From Burkholderia latens (GTDB lineage: Bacteria > Pseudomonadota > Gammaproteobacteria > Burkholderiales > Burkholderiaceae), in NCBI RefSeq assembly GCF_902499045.1, contig NZ_CABVPL010000044.1:1-62947 (forward strand): a DNA stretch of 62,947 nt, given 5' to 3'. Below, in pieces: positions 52,613-62,947 of the stretch. The first letter of the stretch is position 1. Every line of letters starts with the position of its first letter. Made by a program: the position numbers and the translations under genes. A model generated the notes under the pieces. That model searched no databases. It worked only from the letters and a program-made list of their open reading frames with translations, and was not told the DNA's origin.

Positions 52613-53956
52613 ATGCAGCACACCACCCACACCAACGCCGCGCCGGCGCAGGCGGCCGGCACGGTCCGGCGGACATCGGCGCGCTACAAGATCCTTGCGC
52701 TGCTCGCGATCGGCACGATGATCAACTATCTCGACCGTACGGTGCTGGGGGTGGCTGCGCCGCAGCTCACCAAGGAACTCGGCATCAACGCGGCGGTGAT
52801 GGGCATCATGTTCTCCGCGTTCTCGTGGACGTACGTGGCGATGCAGGTGCCGGGCGGCCTGTTTCTCGACCGCTTCGGCAGCAAGGTCACGTATTACTGG
52901 TCGATGACGCTGTGGTCGCTGTGCACGTTCCTGCAAGGCTTCGTGCCCGGTGTCGCGACGCTGCTCGCGTGCCGGCTCGGCCTCGGCGTGACGGAGGCGC
53001 CGTGCTTTCCGACGAACAGCCGTGTCGTCGCGACGTGGTTCCCGCAGAACGAACGCGCGATGGCGACCGGCACCTATACCGTCGGCGAGTACATCGGCCT
53101 CGCATTCTTCAGCCCGGTGCTGTTCGCGCTGATGGGCGCGTTCGGCTGGCGCTCGCTGTTCTGGGTGGTCGGCGCGGTCGGCATCGCGTTCGGCCTCGTG
53201 TGGTGGAAGCTCTATCACGAGCCGCGCAACCATCCGGCCGCGAACTCGGAGGAACTCGCGTACATCGAAGCGGGCGGCGGCCTCGTGCATGGTGCGCGCA
53301 AGACCGGCGACACGGGCGCGAAGCCCGCGCAGGCCAAGTTCAGCTGGTCGATGGTCGGCCGGCTGGTGAAGAAGCGTCAGCTCGCGGGCATCTGCCTCGG
53401 CCAGTTCGCCGGCAACTCGACGCTCGTGTTCTTCCTGACCTGGTTCCCCACCTATCTCGCGACCGAGCGTCACATGGGCTGGCTGAAGATCGGCTTCTTC
53501 GCCGTGATGCCGTTCATTGCCGCGTCGGTCGGCGTGATGTTCGGCGGGATCTTCTCGGACTGGCTGCTGCGTCGCGGCAAGTCGGCGAACCTCGCGCGCA
53601 AGCTGCCGATCATCGCGGGCCTGCTGCTCGCGTCGACGATCATTCTCGCGAACTACGTGCAGAGCAACGAAGCGGTGATCGCGATCATGTCGGTTGCGTT
53701 CTTCGCGCAAGGGATGGCCGCGCTCGGCTGGACGCTCGTGTCCGATATCGCGCCGGACGGCCTGCTCGGCGTGACGGGCGGCATCTTCAACTTCGCGGCG
53801 AACCTTGCGGGGATCATCACGCCGCTCGTCGTCGGCTTCATCGTTGCATCGACGGGCTCGTTCGTCGGCGCGCTCGTGTTCATCGGCGTGATCGCGCTGA
53901 TCGGCGCGCTGTCTTACATCTTCGTCGTCGGCGACATCAAGCGGATCGAACTGTAA
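52613..53956 (+). CDS. MFS transporter, probably quinate/shikimate carrier
   Basis: 447-residue symporter of the anion:cation symporter group with twelve helices. Family motifs are 'TMINYLDRTVLGVAAPQLTKELGINAAVMG' region, 'QVPGGLFLDRFGSKVTYYWSM', 'TEAPCFPTNSRVVATWFPQNERAMATG' region and the end 'VGDIKRIEL'. It belongs to the same subfamily as the GudP-like protein at 34.7 kb but the gene follows the dehydrogenase by 42 nt with a strong AGGAG, so operon context points to quinate or shikimate uptake. A terminator follows. Confidence 0.88.
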   Translation: MQHTTHTNAAPAQAAGTVRRTSARYKILALLAIGTMINYLDRTVLGVAAPQLTKELGINAAVMGIMFSAFSWTYVAMQVPGGLFLDRFGSKVTYYWSMTLWSLCTFLQGFVPGVATLLACRLGLGVTEAPCFPTNSRVVATWFPQNERAMATGTYTVGEYIGLAFFSPVLFALMGAFGWRSLFWVVGAVGIAFGLVWWKLYHEPRNHPAANSEELAYIEAGGGLVHGARKTGDTGAKPAQAKFSWSMVGRLVKKRQLAGICLGQFAGNSTLVFFLTWFPTYLATERHMGWLKIGFFAVMPFIAASVGVMFGGIFSDWLLRRGKSANLARKLPIIAGLLLASTIILANYVQSNEAVIAIMSVAFFAQGMAALGWTLVSDIAPDGLLGVTGGIFNFAANLAGIITPLVVGFIVASTGSFVGALVFIGVIALIGALSYIFVVGDIKRIEL

Positions 53957-53985
53957 GCATCGGCTCCACGCACTCTCGGTGCGTT

Positions 53986-54018
53986 CGCCCGGCGGCCTGT
54001 GGGCCTCCGGGCGTTTTT
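53986..54018 (+). terminator. rho-independent terminator of the aroQ operon
   Basis: CGCCCGG (53986-53992) and CCGGGCG (54007-54013) with an inner GGCC/GGCC stem, followed by TTTTT. Confidence 0.85.
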
Positions 54019-54076
54019 GTTTGCGCACCCGGCGCACCCGGCGCGCGCGGTCGCGGGCCGGTTCATGCGCGTGCAC

Positions 54077-55186
54077 TCATGCGCGCTCCACGGCAATCCC
54101 GAGCGATTCGACCGCCTGCGCGATCGCCTCGACCGCGCGCCGGATGTCGTCGGCATCGATCGCGCCGATACAGCCGACGCGAAACGTTTCCAGCTGCGTC
54201 AGCTTGCCCGGATACAGGATGAAGCCCGCGTCGCGCACCGCGTCGTAGAAGCGGCGGAAATCGTAATCCGGATGATCCGGCGCGTGGAACGTGACGATCA
54301 CCGGTGCCTGCACGCCGGCGTCCAGGAACGGCACGAAGCCGAGCGCGCGCATCGATTCGACGAGCGTGCGGCAGTTCTCCGCATAACGCGCGCCGCGCGC
54401 CGGCTGGCCGCCTTCGGCAAGGTACTGGTCGAGCGCGGCCCGCAGTGCGGCGACCACGTGCGTCGGCGGCGTGAAGCGCCACTGGCCGGTCTTGCGCAGG
54501 TATGCGTACTGATCGTGCAGGTCGAGCGCGAGCGACGGCGCATTGCCCGCGCACGCGTCGAGCACATCGCGCCGCACGATCGCGAATCCCATTCCCGGCA
54601 CGCCTTCCAGGCATTTGCCGCTCGCCGAGATCAGCGCGTCGATCCCGCTGTCGGCCAGCGCGATCGGCAACGCGCCGAACGAACTCATCGCATCGACGAT
54701 CAGCCGCTTGCCGTGCCGCCGGCACACGTCCGCGATCGCGTCGAGCGGATTCAGGATGCCGGCGCTCGTTTCCAGGTGCACTAGCGCGACGTGCGTGATG
54801 CGCGGCTCGCGCGCGAACGCGGCTTCGACCGCAGCCGGGTCCACCGCCGCATCCTCGGCGAACGGCAGCGCGATCGCGTCGATGCCGAGCCGCGCGAGGA
54901 TCGTCAGGATGCGCGCGCAATACGCGCCGTTGTCCGGCACCAGCACGACGCCGTCGCGCGGCACCAGCGTGCCGAGCGCGGCCTCGACCGAAAACGTGCC
55001 GCTGCCCTGCATCGGCACGCACACGTACGCGTCGCCGCCCCGCGCGATCGCGACCAGATCCGCGCAGACGCTCGCCGTCAACTGATTGAAAGCGGCGTCC
55101 CACGAACCCCAGTCATGTTGCATCGCGTGGCGTGTTGTGGCGGACGTGGTGAGCGGGCCGGGCGTCAGTAGAATCGGGTCGGACAT
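54077..55186 (-). CDS. phnW: 2-aminoethylphosphonate-pyruvate transaminase
   Basis: 369-residue class V aminotransferase that converts 2-aminoethylphosphonate and pyruvate to phosphonoacetaldehyde and alanine. '[10 protein letters not shown]' at the N-terminus, '[18 protein letters not shown]', '[15 protein letters not shown]', 'VDAMSSFGA' and the PLP-lysine Lys191 in '[15 protein letters not shown]' match PhnW. It is divergent from the phnSTUV-phnA-phnY operon whose enzymes take its product further. Phosphonatase (PhnX), the other common partner, is absent. Confidence 0.92.
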   Translation of the reverse strand: MSDPILLTPGPLTTSATTRHAMQHDWGSWDAAFNQLTASVCADLVAIARGGDAYVCVPMQGSGTFSVEAALGTLVPRDGVVLVPDNGAYCARILTILARLGIDAIALPFAEDAAVDPAAVEAAFAREPRITHVALVHLETSAGILNPLDAIADVCRRHGKRLIVDAMSSFGALPIALADSGIDALISASGKCLEGVPGMGFAIVRRDVLDACAGNAPSLALDLHDQYAYLRKTGQWRFTPPTHVVAALRAALDQYLAEGGQPARGARYAENCRTLVESMRALGFVPFLDAGVQAPVIVTFHAPDHPDYDFRRFYDAVRDAGFILYPGKLTQLETFRVGCIGAIDADDIRRAVEAIAQAVESLGIAVERA

Positions 55187-55214
55187 GGATTTTCCTCAAG
55201 CAAGGGGCAATCGG

Positions 55215-55259
55215 AATGCCGGGCGGCATTTCTGAATGGATTTGCATGATATTGGCAAA
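55215..55259. promoter_or_regulatory. two dyads in the phnW-phnS intergenic region
   Basis: AATGCC-GGGC-GGCATT (55215-55230) is a perfect palindrome, and TTTGC-N9-GCAAA (55241-55259) lies 10 bp further. Both are candidate operators for a phosphonate-responsive regulator; none is encoded in the window. Confidence 0.45.
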
Positions 55260-55442
55260 ATGTGTCATTTTTTGGAAATTGTGGCAGTCGTCACGGGGTT
55301 GTCATCGAACGCTGTGATCCTTCGGTTGCCGCGCGAAACCACCTGCAGCGCGGCCGCGAGGCAGGCCGGTTGCCGGTTTGCTCGACGGGAAGGAGCCGGA
55401 TCGTGCCCCGGCCGCTTGGTGTTCCGCCTACGGAGAAGTGAG

Positions 55443-56534
55443 ATGACACTGCAGAATTCCTCGCGCGCCGCTGCCGGCGCGTTCCGCAAGCTCGCGCTGG
55501 CCGCCTGCGCCGCCGGTCTGCTGCAAGGCGCGGCGTTGCCCGCGCATGCGGCGAACGCGGTGGTGCTGTACACGGCGGACGGTCTCGAGAACCTCTACCG
55601 CGATGTGCTGCCGGCGTTCGAGAAGAAGGAAGGCGTGAAGGTCAACATCGTGACGGCGGGCAGCGGCGAAGTCGTCAACCGCGCGAACATCGAGAAGAAT
55701 TCGCCGAAGGCGGACGTGATCGTCACGCTGCCGCCGTTCATCCAGCAAGCCGGTCAGATGGGCCTGCTGCAGCCTTACCAGAGCGTCAACTACAAGAACG
55801 TGCCGGCGATCGCGAAGGCTGAAGACGGCACGTGGGCCACGTTCGTGAACAACTACTTCTCGTTCGCGATCAACCCGGACGCCGTGAAGAACCAGCCGAA
55901 GACGTTCGCCGACCTGCTGTCGCCGAGCTATGCCGGCAAGGTCGCGTACTCGAACCCGGCGACCGCCGGCGACGGGATGGCCGTGCTGATCCTGACGACC
56001 ACGCTGATGGGCGAGGACAAGGCGTTCGAGTACCTCGCGAAGCTGTCGCAGAGCGTGAAGTTCCACACGAAGGGCACCGGCTACCTGAACGTGCTGCTGT
56101 CGCGCAATGAAATCAGCGTCGCGAACGGCGATCTGCAGATGGACCTCGACGACGCCGAGCACGGCGCGCTATCGGTGAAACCGATCTTCCTGGCCGCGAA
56201 GGCCGGCGACCAGCCGACCACGTTCCAGCTGCCGTACGGCATCGGCCTGATCAAGAGCGGCCCGAACCAGGACGCCGGCAAGAAACTGATCGACTACCTG
56301 ATGTCGACCGAAGTGCAGTCGAAGGTGCCGGACATGTACGGCATTCCGGGCCGTACCGACGTGCCGCTCGCCGGCAAGAACGGCGAAGCGGTGAAGAAGG
56401 CGATTGCGGGCGTGAAGCTGATTCCGGTCGACTGGGCGCAGGTGATGGCGAAGAAGCCGGAGTGGATCGAGCGCTGGAAGAAGGACGTGATCGGCAGCTC
56501 GGGCAAGCAGCTCGACGTCGTCAAGCCGAAGTGA
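55443..56534 (+). CDS. phnS: 2-aminoethylphosphonate ABC transporter substrate-binding protein
   Basis: 363-residue periplasmic protein of the iron/phosphonate-type binding family. Signal peptide 1-36 ends 'ALPAHAANAVV'. Then 'LYTADGLENLYRDVLPAFEKKEGVKVNIVTAGSGEV' region, 'KADVIVTLPPFIQQAGQMGLLQPY', 'YSNPATAGDGMAVLI' and 'YGIPGRTDVPLAGKNGEAVKKAI' follow. It is the first gene of a phnS-T-U-V importer unit and faces phnW. GGAG lies 8 nt before the ATG at 55443; the longer open frame upstream is untranslated leader. Confidence 0.88.
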   Translation: MTLQNSSRAAAGAFRKLALAACAAGLLQGAALPAHAANAVVLYTADGLENLYRDVLPAFEKKEGVKVNIVTAGSGEVVNRANIEKNSPKADVIVTLPPFIQQAGQMGLLQPYQSVNYKNVPAIAKAEDGTWATFVNNYFSFAINPDAVKNQPKTFADLLSPSYAGKVAYSNPATAGDGMAVLILTTTLMGEDKAFEYLAKLSQSVKFHTKGTGYLNVLLSRNEISVANGDLQMDLDDAEHGALSVKPIFLAAKAGDQPTTFQLPYGIGLIKSGPNQDAGKKLIDYLMSTEVQSKVPDMYGIPGRTDVPLAGKNGEAVKKAIAGVKLIPVDWAQVMAKKPEWIERWKKDVIGSSGKQLDVVKPK

Positions 56535-56568
56535 CCGGCGCACGCCGCCCGAATTCAAGAGCAAGAGG

Positions 56569-57672
56569 ATGAACCCGGTGGACACCACCTTGACCCATCC
56601 CGGCGCATTCGGCGCCGCCGAGCCGCGCGCGACGTTGCGGTCCGGCGCGCCGGGCGGCGTGCAGATCGAACACCTGAGCGTGCGCTATGGCGCGCGCACG
56701 GTGCTGGACGATCTGTCGCTGTCGATCGGCGCCGGCGAATTTCTGACCGTGCTCGGCAAGAGCGGCTGCGGCAAGACCACGCTGCTGCGCTTCATCGCCG
56801 GGTTCGTGAAGGCCGATGGCCTGACCGGCACGCTGACCGTGGCCGGACGCGACCTGACCCATGCGCCGCCGCACAAGCGCAATCTCGGTCTGCTGTTCCA
56901 GAATTACGCGCTGTTCCCGCACCTGTCGGTGTTCGAGAACGTCGCGTTCGGGCTGCGCGCGCGCGGGATGGCGTCGCCGGAAGTGACGCGCCGCGTCGCC
57001 GACGCGCTGAAGCTCGTGCAGCTCGGCGACGCCGGCCATCACCTGCCCGCGCAGTTGTCGGGCGGGATGCAGCAGCGCGTCGCGCTGGCCCGCGCGCTCG
57101 TGATCGAGCCCGACGTGCTGCTGCTCGACGAGCCGCTGTCGGCGCTCGATGCGAACCTGCGCGCATCGGTGCGCAGCGAGCTGAAGGCGCTGCACGAGCG
57201 ATTGCCGAACCTGACCATCGTCTGCGTGACGCACGATCGCGACGACGCGCTCGTGCTGTCCGACCGCGCGCTGCTGATGCGCGACGGCCGCATCGCGCAG
57301 CTCGGCACGCCGCAGCAGCTGTACGACGCACCGCACGACGGTTACGTCGCGCGTTATCTCGGCCCGGCGAACCTGCTGCCGCCGCACGTGATTTTCCCGC
57401 TCGGCGATCCGCGCCACGACGCGCGCGGCAAGGTCGCGTGCGTGCGTCCCGAGCGGCTGACCGTGATGCCGCCCGCTGCAGGCGGCCTGCACGGCACGGT
57501 GTCGTCGGTCGAATGGCAGGGCGCGGACCTGTCGATCGCGGTCGTGATCGACGCGGCGCCCGACGAACCCGTGCGCGTGACGATGCAACGCGGCCGCGGC
57601 GCGGCCCCCGAGCGCGGTGCGCGCGTGTCCCTGCATTGCGAGGCAGACGATGTCGTCCTTATCGAGCCCTGA
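56569..57672 (+). CDS. phnT: 2-aminoethylphosphonate ABC transporter ATPase
   Basis: 367-residue ATPase energising phosphonate import. Walker A 'GKSGCGKTTLLRFIAGF', Q-loop 'LLFQNYALFPHL', signature 'LSGGMQQRVALARAL', Walker B 'VLLLDEPLSALDANLR' and switch 'VTHDRDDALVLSD' are intact. A C-terminal TOBE-like domain ('VRPERLTVMP' onward) follows. The GTG at 56578 is an alternative start with better ribosome spacing. phnU begins inside its 3' end. Confidence 0.9.
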   Translation: MNPVDTTLTHPGAFGAAEPRATLRSGAPGGVQIEHLSVRYGARTVLDDLSLSIGAGEFLTVLGKSGCGKTTLLRFIAGFVKADGLTGTLTVAGRDLTHAPPHKRNLGLLFQNYALFPHLSVFENVAFGLRARGMASPEVTRRVADALKLVQLGDAGHHLPAQLSGGMQQRVALARALVIEPDVLLLDEPLSALDANLRASVRSELKALHERLPNLTIVCVTHDRDDALVLSDRALLMRDGRIAQLGTPQQLYDAPHDGYVARYLGPANLLPPHVIFPLGDPRHDARGKVACVRPERLTVMPPAAGGLHGTVSSVEWQGADLSIAVVIDAAPDEPVRVTMQRGRGAAPERGARVSLHCEADDVVLIEP

Positions 57673-58559
57673 AGCAAGCCTGCCGCCGCGGGTGCATGCG
57701 TCGGCCGCCGCGCATGCCGCCGCCGCGCGGCGCCGCAAGCGCGTCGGGGACCTGCACTTCGCGGCGCTCGCGATCGTCGTGCTGGGGCCGCTCGTCGTTT
57801 ATCCGCTCGTGCGCCTCGTGCTGCTGAGCGTGTCCGGCGATCACGGGCTCAGCCTCGCCGCGTACCGCACGTTCTTCGGCAACGCCGATACGCGCAACGT
57901 GCTGATGACGACCTTCGGCGTGCTGTTCGCGAGCGCGGGTACCGCGTCGGTGCTCGGCGTGCTGCTTGCCGCGCTGCTGTTCTTCAAGCCGTTTCCGGGC
58001 GCGTCGCTCGTCACGCGTTTCCTGGAGCTGTACGTCGCGTTCCCGTCGTTCCTCGTCGCGTTCACGCTGATTTTTCTGTACGGCTCGCAAGGGTCGATCA
58101 GCATCGCGTTGCAGCATCTGTTCCATCTCGACAATCCGCCGCTCGACTTCCTGTTCGGGATCGGCGGCGTGATCCTCGCGCAGACGGTTTTCTACACGCC
58201 GTTCGTCGTGCGGCCGACGCTCGCGTCGTTCGCGACGCTCGACCTGCGCTTGATCGAAGCGGCGCGCAGTCTCGGCGCGTCCGGCTGGATGCTCGCGCGC
58301 CGCGTCGTGTTGCCGATCGCGTGGCCGGGCATCGCGGCCGGCACCGTGCTGTGCTTCCTGTTGACGCTGAATGAATTCGGGATCCTGCTCGTGCTCGGCA
58401 GCGCGCGGCTCGTGACGCTGCCGGTCGCGATCTACAGCAGCGCGACCGTCGATCTCGACCTGCAGACCGCGTCGGCCGGCGCGGTCGTGATGCTCGCGCT
58501 GTCGCTGGCGCTGTATGCGGTTTATCGCCGGGTGAACCGGCGTGCGACGGGAGGAAACG

Positions 58560-58570
<11 letters not shown>
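57650..58570 (+). CDS. phnU: 2-aminoethylphosphonate ABC transporter permease
   Basis: 306-residue inner-membrane permease with six membrane segments and the coupling motif 'EAARSLGASGWMLARRVVLPIAWPG'. The N-terminus is an Ala/Arg-rich cytoplasmic tail of about 40 residues. It overlaps phnT by 23 nt and phnV by 11 nt, showing tight translational coupling. Similarity is to CysT/PotB-type permeases used by PhnSTUV systems. Confidence 0.88.
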
Positions 58571-62178
<3,608 letters not shown>

Positions 62179-62182
62179 GCGG

Positions 62183-62734
62183 ATGGCATTGACGGTGGCA
62201 GAGATTCACGGTCTGTATCGCGAGCACGGCCACGTCGCGTATAGCGGCGAACCGGTCACGCAGCTGGAGCACGCGTTGCAGAGCGGCTTGCTGGCGGAGG
62301 AGGCGGGCGCGGACGATGCGCTGGTCGCGGCGGCCTTCCTGCACGATCTCGGACATCTGCTGAATCGCCAGGGGGAGACGCCGAGCGCGCGCGGGATCGA
62401 TGATCTGCATCAGTATTACGTGCTGCCGTTCGTGCGGCCGCTGTTCAGCGACGCGGTGCTGGAGCCGATCCGCTTGCATGTCGACGCAAAGCGTTGCCTG
62501 TGCCGCACGGACGCCGGGTACGTCGCGAGCTTGTCGGCGGATTCCGTGCGCAGTCTGGCGCTGCAGGGCGGCATCTTCAGTGAAGAGGAAGCGGCGGAGT
62601 TCCTGCGGCGGCCGTTCGCGGAAGATGCGCTGCGCCTGCGCCGCTGGGACGATATGGCGAAGGAGGCGGGCAAGGTGACGCCCGATCTCGATCACTATAT
62701 GGAGATAGTGGCGCGCCAGGTGCGTGTGGCTTGA
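62183..62734 (+). CDS. HD-domain phosphonate protein, PhnZ-like
   Basis: 183-residue HD-domain protein of the phosphonate-degradation-associated HDIG group. The active-site pattern of the mixed-valent diiron oxygenase PhnZ appears complete: Tyr20 and Glu23 (lid pair), iron ligands His30, His54-Asp55, His58 nearby, His76, His99 and Asp156, and substrate-contact Lys103, with spacings equal to PhnZ as I recall them. PhnZ oxidatively cleaves 2-amino-1-hydroxyethylphosphonate to glycine and phosphate. The hydroxylase partner PhnY* is not in the operon, so the true substrate is open. It is last in the phn operon, 4 nt after phnY, and a strong terminator follows. Confidence 0.83.
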   Translation: MALTVAEIHGLYREHGHVAYSGEPVTQLEHALQSGLLAEEAGADDALVAAAFLHDLGHLLNRQGETPSARGIDDLHQYYVLPFVRPLFSDAVLEPIRLHVDAKRCLCRTDAGYVASLSADSVRSLALQGGIFSEEEAAEFLRRPFAEDALRLRRWDDMAKEAGKVTPDLDHYMEIVARQVRVA

Positions 62735-62750
62735 CGATTCGGCTCCCCTG

Positions 62751-62797
62751 TATTTACGGCCCCGCACGCGGCAGCGTGCGGGGCCGTAAATATTTTT
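62751..62797. terminator. very strong bidirectional terminator after the phn operon
   Basis: A perfect 19-bp inverted repeat (62751-62769 with 62774-62792) and GGCA loop, followed by TTTTT. Confidence 0.92.
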
Positions 62798-62808
62798 CGA
62801 GAAACCCC

Positions 62809-62837
62809 TTGCGCGGCGCCCGGACGACGCCTAGAAT
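62809..62837 (+). promoter_or_regulatory. sigma-70 promoter of the next, cut-off transcript
   Basis: TTGCGC (62809-62814) and TAGAAT (62832-62837) with 17-bp spacing. Transcription would start near 62844. Confidence 0.6.
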
Positions 62838-62843
62838 CACGCC

Positions 62844-62947
62844 TCTTTCGCGCTGATGGCAACACGGCGTGGAGGAGGAAGGGAAGCGGTGCGATAGGGT
62901 TGGCGGTAGCGGCCTGGCGCACACGAAGCTGAACCCCTCGCGGTCAC
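62844..62947 (+). other. leader RNA cut by the window edge, possibly structured
   Basis: At least 104 nt of transcript without a clear start codon. It contains AGGGAAGCGGTGCGA, which resembles the conserved core of cobalamin riboswitches, and AGGGTT...AACCCCT that can pair over about 30 nt. The match is partial and the element is truncated, so the identity is uncertain. Confidence 0.3.

Noticed and set aside
62844-62947. tRNA or RNase P RNA at the right edge
   Set aside because: No cloverleaf, TTCNANC arm or RNase P core motifs can be found in the visible part.

Overview
The window looks like the second chromosome of a Burkholderia cepacia complex bacterium. The DNA is very GC-rich with strong G/C third-position bias, the efflux locus at 10.2-18.3 kb has the gene order and protein types known for ceoR-llpE-ceoAB-opcM of B. 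cenocepacia, and the rest is catabolic, transport and sensing genes rather than core information processing. I saw no rRNA, tRNA, CRISPR array or intact insertion sequence. The first gene is cut by the left edge and a promoter with its leader is cut by the right edge.

Layout, left to right. 0-1 kb: C-terminal part of an Aer-like aerotaxis receptor. 1.1-5.6 kb: GABA catabolism (gabT-gabD) with a divergent MocR/GabR-type regulator. 5.7-9.8 kb: EamA transporter, selenophosphate synthase without selenium partner genes nearby, purine nucleoside permease, a 30-codon small gene and a DUF4148 exported protein whose leader can pair with its own ribosome binding site. 10.2-18.4 kb: CeoR regulator, the lipase-like LlpE and the CeoA-CeoB-OpcM RND pump, closed by a strong terminator and followed by a wrecked PACE-type transporter. 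18.8-25.1 kb: alpha/beta hydrolase, DUF3579 protein, DctD and DctB, and a 2-hydroxycarboxylate transporter preceded by a clear sigma-54 promoter with two upstream dyads.

25.4-31.7 kb: a six-gene operon combining a MetQ/MetN/MetI-type importer, two flavin monooxygenase-type enzymes (NtaA/SnaA and DszC/SfnB families) and an unfamiliar protein with ferritin-like metal-ligand pattern; it is probably for organosulfur scavenging. 31.8-34.6 kb: XRE regulator and a DUF2167 plus M50 protease pair. 34.7-42.3 kb: aldarate (glucarate/galactarate) catabolism: GudP-like permease, KdgD, alpha-ketoglutaric semialdehyde dehydrogenase and GarD. It is interrupted at 38.0-39.4 kb by a decayed vapBC toxin-antitoxin pair and an unknown gene. 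42.4-48.8 kb: small accessory genes (SnoaL-like, FucU, DoxX), an MHS-family transporter, an orphan branched-chain amino acid binding protein and a PAS-AraC regulator. 49.1-54.0 kb: a quinate/shikimate to protocatechuate module (quiC, aroQ, aroE-like, MFS carrier). 54.1-62.7 kb: 2-aminoethylphosphonate catabolism (phnW, phnSTUV, phnA, phnY) ending in an HD-domain protein that keeps the whole active-site pattern I recall for the mixed-valent diiron oxygenase PhnZ.

The best leads for undescribed biology are the PhnZ-like HD protein inside a PhnW-PhnY-PhnA pathway that does not need it, the ferritin-like protein in the sulfur operon, the LlpE hydrolase in which the catalytic serine is replaced by an epoxide-hydrolase-like aspartate motif, the DctBD/sigma-54 circuit controlling a 2HCT rather than a DctA carrier, and several paired inverted repeats in leaders and intergenic regions.
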